Of a stretch of 64,000 nt of DNA, positions 17,371-25,211 are shown piece after piece. Within the stretch, counting starts at the first letter, position 1. Each line of letters starts with the position of its first letter. Both the position numbers and the translations under genes were made by a program. The notes under the pieces were generated by a model that had not been told where the DNA came from, did not search any database, and was given only the letters and a program-made list of their open reading frames with translations. Source of the DNA: Rugosimonospora acidiphila (lineage in GTDB: Bacteria; Actinomycetota; Actinomycetes; Mycobacteriales; Micromonosporaceae); contig NZ_BAABJQ010000015.1 of the NCBI RefSeq assembly GCF_039543385.1, forward strand, positions 62,001-126,000, read 5' to 3'.

Positions 17371-18165
17371 ATGGACCTGCAACTGACGGGCAAGCGCGCG
17401 ATCGTCACCGGCGCGAGCCGGGGAATTGGGTGGGCCGTCGCGCGAGCGCTGGCCGCCGAGGGCGCCGAACTCGTCCTGGTGGCCCGTGACCCGGCGGCGC
17501 TGCGGGCGGCCGCCTCCCGACTTCCGGCCGGCACCCGCGCCCTGGCGCTGCCCGCGGACACGACCGACGACGCCGCCGTACGGGCCGCCGTGGCCCGTGC
17601 CGTCGCCGAACTCGGCGGCGTCGACATCCTGGTCAACTCCGCCGCGGAGCCGGCGCGCCCGGGCTCGCTGCGGCCGCTGGCGCAGTCGGTGGACGACGAC
17701 CTGCGCACCGAGGTCGAGACCAAGGTGCTGGGCTACCTGAGGTTCGCTAGGGCGGTGGCGCCGGACATGGCGGCGCGGCGCTGGGGACGGATCATCAACA
17801 TCAGCGGACTCGCCGCCCGTCAGACCGGCAACACGTTCGGCGCGATCCGGAACGTCGCCGTGGCGGCCATGACCAAGAACCTCGCCGACGAACTCGGGCC
17901 GGCGGGCATCAACGTCACCGTGGTGCATCCCGGCACCACGGTGACGGAACGAACCCCGGCGACGATCGCGGAGTACGCGTCCGCGCGCGGCATCACCCCG
18001 GCCGACGCGGAGGCGGCCCTGGCCGCCAACGTGACGATCGGGCGCCTGGTCACCGCCGCCGAGGTCGCGGACGTGGTGACCTTCCTCGCGTCGCCCCGCA
18101 GCGTCGCCATCACCGGAGACGCCATCGCCGTGGGCGGTGGCGCGCGGGGCGCCATCCACTACTGA
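17371..18165 (+). CDS. SDR-family protein with altered catalytic residues
   Basis: The 264-residue protein has the Rossmann cofactor motif TGASRGIG and a catalytic-type Ser in NISGLAA, but the usual YxxxK is F156-GAI-R160, and the NNAG motif reads NSAA. Tyr and Lys are essential in classical SDRs, so it is either catalytically inactive, or belongs to a subgroup using other chemistry. The surrounding sequence (NVAVAAMTKNLADELGPAGI) is otherwise well conserved, which argues against decay. No Shine-Dalgarno is clear before ATG 17371. Confidence 0.88.
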   Translation: MDLQLTGKRAIVTGASRGIGWAVARALAAEGAELVLVARDPAALRAAASRLPAGTRALALPADTTDDAAVRAAVARAVAELGGVDILVNSAAEPARPGSLRPLAQSVDDDLRTEVETKVLGYLRFARAVAPDMAARRWGRIINISGLAARQTGNTFGAIRNVAVAAMTKNLADELGPAGINVTVVHPGTTVTERTPATIAEYASARGITPADAEAALAANVTIGRLVTAAEVADVVTFLASPRSVAITGDAIAVGGGARGAIHY

Positions 18166-18234
18166 CTCCTCGCGGCGGGGGGCGGGCGGCGTAAATCCGT
18201 TGCCGGCGTCCCATCGGGCCGCGATGATGCGATC

Positions 18235-18816
18235 ATGGCGACCTCCCGACGAGCGGACATGTTCACCTCCGACGGCAAGCCTTCCGACGACGACCCGCGC
18301 GAGCACGGACCGCGGTTGGGCGACGAGCGCACCACGCTGGTCGAGGCCCTGCGTCGTGGCCGCCTCACGTTGGAATTGAAATGCGCGGGTCTCGACGCGG
18401 AAGCCATGGCGCGGCGCTGCGTCGAGCCGTCGACGATGTCGCTGCTGGGTTTGGTGCGGCACCTGGCCGAGATGGAGCGTGCGACCTTCCGGGTGATGAT
18501 GGCGGGACAGGACGCGCCCCGACTGTACTGCTCGGCGACCGACCGTGATGGTGACTTCGATGGGGCGCTCGCCGATCCTCAGCTGGTCGCGCAGGCCTGG
18601 GAGGCGTGGCGTGCGGAGGTGGCATTCGCCACGCGGTTCGTCACGGAGGCGCCCAGCCTCGATATCACCGCCGACGACCCCCTGAACCAGCACGGCAGCG
18701 GCGGAGGGTCGATGTCGCTGCGCGAGGTGCTGGTAGGGATGATCGAGGAGTACTCGCGCCACATGGGCCACGTCGACCTGTTGCGCGAGCGAATCGACGG
18801 ACGCCTGGGCCAGTGA
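18235..18816 (+). CDS. DinB/DUF664 family protein
   Basis: The 193-residue protein has a four-helix DinB-like bundle. Candidate metal-binding histidines lie in LLGLVRHLAEMER and EEYSRHMGHVDLLRERI, the pattern of the DUF664 group related to mycothiol-dependent transferases. The reaction is unknown. Start ATG 18235 is the first in the frame; ATG 18259 (MFTSDG) is an alternative. It converges with the large membrane protein gene, with only about 30 bp between. Confidence 0.88.
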   Translation: MATSRRADMFTSDGKPSDDDPREHGPRLGDERTTLVEALRRGRLTLELKCAGLDAEAMARRCVEPSTMSLLGLVRHLAEMERATFRVMMAGQDAPRLYCSATDRDGDFDGALADPQLVAQAWEAWRAEVAFATRFVTEAPSLDITADDPLNQHGSGGGSMSLREVLVGMIEEYSRHMGHVDLLRERIDGRLGQ

Positions 18817-18847
18817 CGGCCGGGCAACCCCAACCGAGGCACCCGGG

Positions 18848-21187
18848 TCACAGGCTGCGGGCGAGGCGGGCGAAGGACAACACCGCCACGGAGGACAGCA
18901 GCCACCCCACCAGCGTCGCGAGGTCGAGCCACCACTCGGCGAACCGGCCGGCCGGTGCGTGCGGATCCGGGTACCAGGTCGAGCGCTGATCCAGCGACAC
19001 CAAGGGAATGACGGTGTCGAAGGAGTAGAAGTACGGGTTGAAGCACCGGATCTGGCCGGCACCGCAGCCGTCCGCGCTGGGCCGCGCCGCCGAGGCGACG
19101 GCGAGACCATCGGCCGATCCCGCCGATTCCGCCGATCCCGCCGATCCCGCCGATCCCGCCGATCCCGGCGAGGCGGCGTCGACGGTGACGAGGCGTCCGT
19201 CGACGGCGTACACGTTTCCGCGCGGGTCGGTCGTCCGCAGGCTGCCTTTCACCGGGCCGATCTGGAGCGAGACGATGACGGCGACGAGCAGCACGGCGAG
19301 CGCCCAGAGTACCCGTCCGGGCCGGAACCCGTAGCCGACGCTGAGACCGTACGCCGTGTCCAGGACGGTGCGCCGCAACGATCGGCCCGGCCCCGCGCGC
19401 CGGGCCTCGGTCCGCGCATCGATGAGGATCTGCTCGGCCTCCCGGGTGTACCCGTGTTGCCGGAACACCCGGGCGGCCTGCTCGTACGGTCCGGCATCGT
19501 AGTCCGCCTGCCCGTGCAGCCATCGCCTGCGCTGCCGGCTGTCCCAGACCTGCGCGCCCGGCTCGTCCCCGGCGGCACCGAACCGGTCGTAGGTCAGGCC
19601 CGCGATCGAGTAACGCCGGGGCCAGGATCGCGGATCGTCGGCCAGCACGGTGGTGCTGGCGTTGGTGAAGTCGACGGCGGGTTCGGCGCCCTTCCAGCCG
19701 AGATACATGCCGCCTCGGAACACGGCGGAGCTCGCCTCGATCGCGCAGCCGTCACCGTCGGCCGGCCCGATGAACTCCCCGTCGCGGCAGTCGAGCCGCC
19801 CGTCGACTATCGCCCGGGTGAGGTTGATCCGTCCCGTCGAGCGGAATCCGTCGACGAACCGCACCGAGCCGCGTACCGACGCCTGGTGCAGGCTGAACGT
19901 GCGGTAGCCAGGGTTGTCGAGCTGAGCGCCCGAGGCGTTGACGACGCTGCCGATGACGGCGCCGAAGAAGTTCACTGTGCCGCCCGTTGCCCGCAACCCC
20001 TCCAGCTGCACGGCACCGTCCACATTCACACCGTATGCAGAGACCAGCAGATGGTGGCCGTCGGAGCCGGTGAGCACCGCTCCGTTCAGTATCAGGTCCC
20101 CCTTGATCCGGGTGGCGGTGAGGTCGAGCTTGCCCCGCACGTGGACGCCCTCGCCGATCAGCAGCGTCGAGTCGACCTGCGCGTTGCCGAGATTCAGGGC
20201 GATGCCGCGCGGGGCGCGAAGGCGCGTCGCGCCGGTGATGGACAGGCTGCTCATCTGGCTCATCGACAGGTCGATGCCGCCGTCGATGTCGCAGCTGCCC
20301 TCCACGCTGAGGTCCGCCCCGACGGTGAGCCTAGGCGCGCTGACCGCCGTCCCGTCGCCGCGCTGCTTCGCGTACGGGCCGCCCACCGGGGCGTTACCCG
20401 GCGGTTCGCGCAGCACCGCGTTGCGGATCAGCACCTGGCCGGAGACCCGGGCGCTGTTCAGGTCGATGCGACCCAGGATCGTGGGCGGACCGTCGGCGTC
20501 ATCGATGAGGAACACGCTGCCGCCGATGACCGCGTCCGCGGCGTCCAGCGCGACCCCGTGCGGGTTCAGGATGGACGCCCCGCTCAGGTCGAGCGAGCCG
20601 TCGATGGTCACGCCTATCAGCCGGACCTCGCCGACGGCGGTGAACGCGTGCAGCAGCCGCACGTTCCCGCCGACGTGCAGCCGGTCGGCCTGGATCGCCC
20701 GTTCGCCCTCGGCGGTGACTTTCGTGCCGACGCAGAGCAGCCGGCCGCCGATGTCCGCCTCGCACAGCCAGATCGCCGAGCGTCGCGAGGTGCTGGCCAC
20801 GGTGCGGTGCGCTCCGCTGATCACCGATCCGGACAGGTCCAGGTCACGCCGCACTCGCAGCCCGTTGCCGAGGATGCCGGGCACCGCCGGGCAGTTGGTC
20901 AGCGCCAGCGCGTGCAGGGCGGCGCCCTCGCAGCTCAGCGCCGAGTCGAACTCGCACGCCTCGAAGCGCAGGGGAACCGGCAGCTCGATGCCGGCCAGGT
21001 CGAGGGTCCCGACGATCGCCGCGTTGCGCAGCCCGATGCCGTGCGGGTCGACGCCGGCGCCTCCCTCGCGGCACACCCGACGCAACAGCTCGGCCGGTAC
21101 CGGCCGGCGCCCGCCGTCCTGCGCACAGTCGAGTACGTCGCCGTCGCGGAGCGCGTCGCGCAACTCCGCCTCGTCCACCGCCCGCAC
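18848..21187 (-). CDS. Large membrane protein with repetitive, beta-solenoid-like region (function unknown)
   Basis: The 779-residue protein has three parts. Residues about 20-520 are a chain of short repeats built on patterns such as GSLDLSGA, GKLDLTAT and GRINLTRA, about 20-30 residues apart and rich in Leu, Asp and Gly, which suggests a right-handed beta-solenoid. Next is a basic alpha-helical part (RRRWLHGQADYDAGPYEQAA). The end has two membrane helices (about 635-655 and 750-775) flanking a domain with an Ala/Ser/Gly repeat. Similar actinomycete proteins are sometimes called membrane-associated oxidoreductases, without a cofactor motif to support it here. GTG 21187 is preferred: GGGAGG lies six bases upstream. 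Divergent from the metallopeptidase operon. Confidence 0.75.
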   Translation of the reverse strand: MRAVDEAELRDALRDGDVLDCAQDGGRRPVPAELLRRVCREGGAGVDPHGIGLRNAAIVGTLDLAGIELPVPLRFEACEFDSALSCEGAALHALALTNCPAVPGILGNGLRVRRDLDLSGSVISGAHRTVASTSRRSAIWLCEADIGGRLLCVGTKVTAEGERAIQADRLHVGGNVRLLHAFTAVGEVRLIGVTIDGSLDLSGASILNPHGVALDAADAVIGGSVFLIDDADGPPTILGRIDLNSARVSGQVLIRNAVLREPPGNAPVGGPYAKQRGDGTAVSAPRLTVGADLSVEGSCDIDGGIDLSMSQMSSLSITGATRLRAPRGIALNLGNAQVDSTLLIGEGVHVRGKLDLTATRIKGDLILNGAVLTGSDGHHLLVSAYGVNVDGAVQLEGLRATGGTVNFFGAVIGSVVNASGAQLDNPGYRTFSLHQASVRGSVRFVDGFRSTGRINLTRAIVDGRLDCRDGEFIGPADGDGCAIEASSAVFRGGMYLGWKGAEPAVDFTNASTTVLADDPRSWPRRYSIAGLTYDRFGAAGDEPGAQVWDSRQRRRWLHGQADYDAGPYEQAARVFRQHGYTREAEQILIDARTEARRAGPGRSLRRTVLDTAYGLSVGYGFRPGRVLWALAVLLVAVIVSLQIGPVKGSLRTTDPRGNVYAVDGRLVTVDAASPGSAGSAGSAGSAESAGSADGLAVASAARPSADGCGAGQIRCFNPYFYSFDTVIPLVSLDQRSTWYPDPHAPAGRFAEWWLDLATLVGWLLSSVAVLSFARLARSL
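19113..19168. repeat. 9-bp tandem repeat (SAG-type) in the membrane protein gene
   Basis: About six copies of a 9-bp unit (ccgatcccg with few variants) encode Gly-Ser-Ala triplets in the extracytoplasmic segment between the two C-terminal membrane helices. It is a likely site of length variation between strains. Confidence 0.85.
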
Positions 21188-21399
21188 AGCCGTCCTCCCG
21201 TCCCGCCCGTGCCGCCGCCGGACGCGACCACGGTACAAGTACCGGACGGCGGAGGGCACCCGAGCCGAGACCAGAAACCGCTGACCGCCGCCGCGCCGTC
21301 ACGTCCCGGACACTGCCCAGATCCGACACTTGCCCTCCTAGCTGGGGTTTTACGGCTGACCCTTACTCGACGAGACCATCGCGTCTTAAGGGGATGCCC

Positions 21400-22662
21400 A
21401 TGACCCTGTTCATCGATCAGACCGGCGATCCGGACCTGGTGCTCAGTGACGTCTTCACCATCTGCGGGGCGGACTTCGGCCTCGGCGACGAGACGGTGCC
21501 CACCGATTCCAGCGTGATCCAGCTCACCTACGCGGAGACCGCCGGCCAGGGGCCGACCGCCGACCGCCTCGACCAGTTGGTCAACACCGACTTCGACATG
21601 CCCGCGCAGCCCGACTTCGGCATCCCGGCCACCGACGACGTGCGGATCGTCGTCACCGGCCTGCCCGCCGGCGTGCTGGATCCGCACAGCGGCACGGATC
21701 TCACCGGCAACGGTATGTCCTATGTGGACACTACTTCGAGCCCGGCCGTGATCCGCGCCGTGTATGACCTGTCGCAGTGCAACGGTGCGGGGATCTGGGT
21801 GGTCGACGACGACGGCAACCACATCGTCGACCCGAACCCGGTCATTCTCTACCACGAGCTGTCACACAGCCTGCACGCGGCAACCGGCACATTGCAGGCA
21901 AACGACGAACCCGCCGCCGAGACCGATGAGAACGTGATGCGCGACCGCCTCGGCATCACCCACCGGGACATCAACAGCCACGACGGCGGCTGCGGGATCA
22001 CCGGCGGAGACGACGGCGGTTGCCTGGTCGTCACCGCCGCTTACGGCTCGTCGTACAGCGGCGCGGTCGACCGGTTGCGGCGGGTACGCGACGGCGTGCT
22101 GCGGGCCGACGCCGGGGGCCGCGAGTTCTTCGACGCGCTGCACCGCGAGTACTACCGGTTCAGCCCCCAGCTGGCCGCCGCCATGCGGGCGGACGGGCGG
22201 TTGCGCGCCGAGGTCCGCGACCTGGTCGTCGCGCCGCTGCTGGAGATGGTCGAGCTCGCCTACTGCCGGGTGACCGGTGCCCGGGCGCTCGCCAGCACCG
22301 GCGAGTCCTTCGCACAGCTGGCCGTGGGCCGGGTACGGGCCGCGGCGCACACCGCCTCCGCCCGCGGCCTGGACGCCTCCGGGCTGGGCGGTGCCCTGGG
22401 CGCGGTCGCGGACGGGGGCTCGCCCCCGCTGGGGCCTCCGCTCGTGCGGCGGCTCGGCCGGTGGCTCGACGCGGTCGGCGTGCCGCTGCCACTGACCCGG
22501 TGGGCGATCGTGGCGCCGGTCGCCGCGTACTGGCGCTGCGTGGCCACCGCCCTCGAACCGCGCAGCGATTCCGAGATCGAAACGGCCGTCGCCGCCGAAC
22601 TGCGGGCCTGGCTCGCCCACGGTCCCGCCACGTTACCGGGCATCGAGGAGGGCACGCCGTGA
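21400..22662 (+). CDS. HExxH metallopeptidase-like protein with CFI-box-like domain
   Basis: The 420-residue protein has an N-terminal domain with a zincin motif H152-ELS-H156 (ILYHELSHSLHAATG) followed by Glu-rich EPAAETDENVMRDRLG, which could supply a third ligand and resembles NleD/M91-type effector peptidases. A second domain begins at Cys208 (GGCLVVTAAYGS), with LRRVRDGVL and H248-REYYRFSP; this matches the tripartite CFI-box pattern (C..ATAAYGS, LR.FRD, YY..SP). The rest is mostly helical, with no clear signal peptide. ATG 21400 is chosen because AAGGGG lies six bases upstream; ATG 21394 abuts it. It is the first gene of a three-gene operon, and its stop overlaps the next start (GTGA). 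Confidence 0.72.
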   Translation: MTLFIDQTGDPDLVLSDVFTICGADFGLGDETVPTDSSVIQLTYAETAGQGPTADRLDQLVNTDFDMPAQPDFGIPATDDVRIVVTGLPAGVLDPHSGTDLTGNGMSYVDTTSSPAVIRAVYDLSQCNGAGIWVVDDDGNHIVDPNPVILYHELSHSLHAATGTLQANDEPAAETDENVMRDRLGITHRDINSHDGGCGITGGDDGGCLVVTAAYGSSYSGAVDRLRRVRDGVLRADAGGREFFDALHREYYRFSPQLAAAMRADGRLRAEVRDLVVAPLLEMVELAYCRVTGARALASTGESFAQLAVGRVRAAAHTASARGLDASGLGGALGAVADGGSPPLGPPLVRRLGRWLDAVGVPLPLTRWAIVAPVAAYWRCVATALEPRSDSEIETAVAAELRAWLAHGPATLPGIEEGTP

Positions 22663-23309
22663 ACGGGTTGCAGATCGTCCGGACCACCGTCACGGCACCA
22701 CCGGAGACGCCGGCACTGCCAAAGACACCGGCACCGCCAGAGACACCGGCACCGCCAGAGACCGCGGCAGCGCCAGAGACGCCGGCAGCGCCGGAGGCCG
22801 CCGCCGCGGCACGTCCCCAGTTGACCGTGACCATCGACGTACGCAACGACTCGACCGAGACCTACCACGTGTGGGCCAGCCGGCGCAGCTACGACTACGA
22901 CCCGGCGACCCGCACCCTGACGGTGTACCTCGCCGACGTCCTACGGCAGATGCCGCAGTCCGAGGGCATAGTGCCGATCTCCTACCATCCCCGTACCCCG
23001 GCACAGGTCGCCGTACCGGCCGGTCAGACCGCCACCATCACCGTCGCCGTACCGACCGCGGTGCGCACGCTGTCCTCGGTACCGGGTCAGCTCGGTCTGC
23101 GCGTCGACGAACGACCGATCGGGCCGGTGGAGCGCGTTGAGTGCTACCTGACCTACGCCGACGTTCCATACCAGCCGACCGGCGACCTCCCCTCACATGT
23201 CAAGGCCCGGCAGCTGCGGGAGTGGGGCACCACCCTGCACGAGACCCGGCCCAACGACCTCAACCCACCCGCCGAACCCACCGCGCCCGACGCGCAGGAA
23301 CAGGAGTAG
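22659..23309 (+). CDS. Hypothetical protein, Pro-rich repeat plus beta-sandwich-like domain
   Basis: Not recognised. The 216-residue protein has a short N-terminus (MNGLQIVRTTV), a Pro/Glu/Thr/Ala-rich repeat (about 13-48), then a domain rich in alternating beta-type segments (LTVTIDVRNDSTETYHVWAS, TLTVYLADVL, TATITVAVP), ending in an acidic/Pro-rich tail. This looks like an Ig-like or C2-like binding module. There is no signal peptide. The GTG start overlaps the stop of the metallopeptidase gene and a coiled-coil gene follows after four bases, so it is the middle member of a coupled operon. Confidence 0.75.
   Translation: MNGLQIVRTTVTAPPETPALPKTPAPPETPAPPETAAAPETPAAPEAAAAARPQLTVTIDVRNDSTETYHVWASRRSYDYDPATRTLTVYLADVLRQMPQSEGIVPISYHPRTPAQVAVPAGQTATITVAVPTAVRTLSSVPGQLGLRVDERPIGPVERVECYLTYADVPYQPTGDLPSHVKARQLREWGTTLHETRPNDLNPPAEPTAPDAQEQE
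22697..22800. repeat. 18-bp Pro-rich repeat
   Basis: About five imperfect copies of an 18-bp unit coding for [P/A]-P-E-T-P-A hexapeptides in the linker of the second gene of the metallopeptidase operon. Variation is mainly at third positions and in Lys/Glu. Confidence 0.8.
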
Positions 23310-23313
23310 TCCG

Positions 23314-23874
23314 ATGCCTTCGATCACCGATGTCTACAACCAGCTGGTCTCCACCAACGGCAAGCTCGACCAGGTCAACGCGAACCTGGTGCAGGAGACC
23401 CTGGCGACGAACAACGTGAACGCCGGCGTGCAGGCGGTCAACACCACGCTCGTGCACGGATTCGCCAACGTCGCGGCCGGCATGCAGGTGGTCGCCAACG
23501 AGGTGTACCTGGGAGACCAGATCCTCCTGCACCTCAGCCAGCAGACCGACGCCGTGCTGTGCGTGCTGGAGCAGATCTCCAAGCAGACCTGCGAGCTGGT
23601 CAACCAGGCCAGCCGGCAGACCGCGCTGCAGGAGCGGATGGCCTCGGACATCTCGGCCGTACGGGACCTGACCGAGCGCGCCAACCCGGCCGCGGCCCTG
23701 GAACGGGGACGCGACGAGGAGCTGCGCGCCCGGATGGAGCGGTGCTGCCCCGACGAGCCGGTCCCACCGCCCTGCCACCATGAACCCTGCGACCGGCCCC
23801 GGCCGCTGACCGTCAAGCTGGAGCCGCCCGCGGTGCCGAAGTTCGACGACGGGTCGCCGCAGCAGCCTCGCTGA
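23314..23874 (+). CDS. Coiled-coil, Cys-rich hypothetical protein (third gene of the metallopeptidase operon)
   Basis: Not assigned to a named family, although the pattern (VYNQLVSTNGKLDQVN, long helical core, Cys-rich tail) resembles proteins I associate with the same gene neighbourhood in other actinobacteria. The 186 residues are strongly helical from 1 to about 130, with Ala/Leu/Val heptads. Cysteines lie in AVLCVLEQ and SKQTCEL, and a cluster RCCPDEPVPPPC-HHEPC could bind zinc. Start ATG 23314 follows AGGAG at seven bases; that site overlaps the end of the previous gene. It is probably cytosolic. Confidence 0.75.
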   Translation: MPSITDVYNQLVSTNGKLDQVNANLVQETLATNNVNAGVQAVNTTLVHGFANVAAGMQVVANEVYLGDQILLHLSQQTDAVLCVLEQISKQTCELVNQASRQTALQERMASDISAVRDLTERANPAAALERGRDEELRARMERCCPDEPVPPPCHHEPCDRPRPLTVKLEPPAVPKFDDGSPQQPR

Positions 23875-23898
23875 CTCCGATCCGCGTCGTCCCGGCCG

Positions 23899-25011
23899 TC
23901 AGTCGAGCAGGTCGCGCGGGAGCAGGCCGAACGACACGTTGTCGATCCGACCACCATCCGCACCGGGCAGGCGCGAGCGCTCGTAGCCCTCGCGTTGGAA
24001 GCCGGCACGCTCCAGGACCCGTTGCGACGCCACGTTCTCCGGTGCGGTTCCCGAGAGCAGCCGGGGCGCCCCGACCTCCGTCAACGCCCAGCGGGCGACC
24101 AGCTTCGTCGCCCGGGTCGCGTATCCCCGACCCCGGTACGGCCGCGCCAGCGCGTAACCCACCAGCAGCTCATCCATCCCCGGTCCGGTCCAGTGCAGTC
24201 CAATGTTGCCGGCGAACGTGCCCGTCGCGGCGTCGCGGATGGTCATCCGGGCGCGCTCGCCGGCGATCCACTCGCCCTGCGACTGCTCGCAGCGGCGCCG
24301 CACCCCGACCGGATCGGGCACCACCGGCGGGACGGTCGTGCGCACCGATTCGGGCAGGCTCATCAGCGCGAACATGTCGCCGGTGTCGCCGGCCACCAGG
24401 GGGCGGATCAGCACGACGCCGTCGGTCAGCTCGCCGCCGGGCAGGTCGGGCAGGCGCCGCGGCGACGGGCCGGGCGGGTCGCCCGCCAGCCGGGCCCAGG
24501 CCACGAGGTCGTGGCGCTTTCCGTTGCGGCCCCGCCCCGCGCCGCGGCGTACGCCCTCGTAGGTCAGGCCGGCCCGGACGGCCATCCGCTGGCCGGTCGC
24601 GTTGCCCGGCTCGGTGAGCAGCTCGACCCGATCGAATCCATGGGTGTTGGCCCAGCCGGTCAACGCGCCGAGGGCGGCGGCGCCCACCCCTTGGCCCCTC
24701 CCCCACGGTGCCACCCAACAACCGATCCGTGCGGCGCCGTCCGCCTCCGAGACGGGGTGGAGGCCGGCGGCGCCGAGCAGCCGGTCGGTGTGCGGGTCGG
24801 CGATGACCGACCGGGCCCCGGCGGTGACCCACCGCTGCGCGTCCTCGCTGGTGAACGGGGCGGGAAGGGCCGTGACGTACCGGCTGACCAGCGCGTCGTT
24901 CGCGGCGGCGAGCAGGTCGTCGGTGTCGCCGGGCCGCGGTGGGCGCAGCACGACCGTGTCGGTGGGGATGGCCTCGGATGGCAACGACACCTCGGATGGC
25001 AACGGCATCAT
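23899..25011 (-). CDS. Tandem GNAT acetyltransferase (two fused domains)
   Basis: A 370-residue protein with two GNAT-family domains of the RimJ/RimL type, likely transferring acetyl from acetyl-CoA to amines or protein N-termini. Domain 1 (about 20-175) has motif A GRGQGVGAAALGALT, and domain 2 (about 195-368) has YRGRGYATRATKLVA. Both carry later segments ATGQRMAVRAGL and ASQRVLERAGF typical of this fold. The two domains are only distantly alike, so the fusion is old. A short repeat at the N-terminus (LPSE-V-S-LPSE) is coded by duplicated bases. TAGATG just upstream of ATG-ATG and no Shine-Dalgarno suggest a leaderless start. Confidence 0.85.
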   Translation of the reverse strand: MMPLPSEVSLPSEAIPTDTVVLRPPRPGDTDDLLAAANDALVSRYVTALPAPFTSEDAQRWVTAGARSVIADPHTDRLLGAAGLHPVSEADGAARIGCWVAPWGRGQGVGAAALGALTGWANTHGFDRVELLTEPGNATGQRMAVRAGLTYEGVRRGAGRGRNGKRHDLVAWARLAGDPPGPSPRRLPDLPGGELTDGVVLIRPLVAGDTGDMFALMSLPESVRTTVPPVVPDPVGVRRRCEQSQGEWIAGERARMTIRDAATGTFAGNIGLHWTGPGMDELLVGYALARPYRGRGYATRATKLVARWALTEVGAPRLLSGTAPENVASQRVLERAGFQREGYERSRLPGADGGRIDNVSFGLLPRDLLD

Positions 25012-25211
25012 TCACATCTACCCGCACCGATGCGTGAGAGCAACCGCCATCGGCACTAACTTGGGCGGCTCTGGATCCGCCACACCCGGGCCAGGCTCGG
25101 GGTGCGCAACCGCGTCGAGATCGCCGCCTGGGCCTGGGACAACCGGATCGTGGAGAGCACCTGACCGGGTCTCGCGGTTGAACGTCGAGGTCCGTGGTCG
25201 CTCGCGCTCGG

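Noticed and set aside
9275..18816. Secondary-metabolite cluster around P450, SDRs and flavoprotein
   Set aside because: No core biosynthetic gene (PKS, NRPS, terpene synthase, RiPP) is present, and gene directions are mixed.
17200..19110. Long upstream extension of the PPOX gene frame
   Set aside because: Composition is unlike protein, it overlaps three other good genes, and ATG 17199 has GGAGG.
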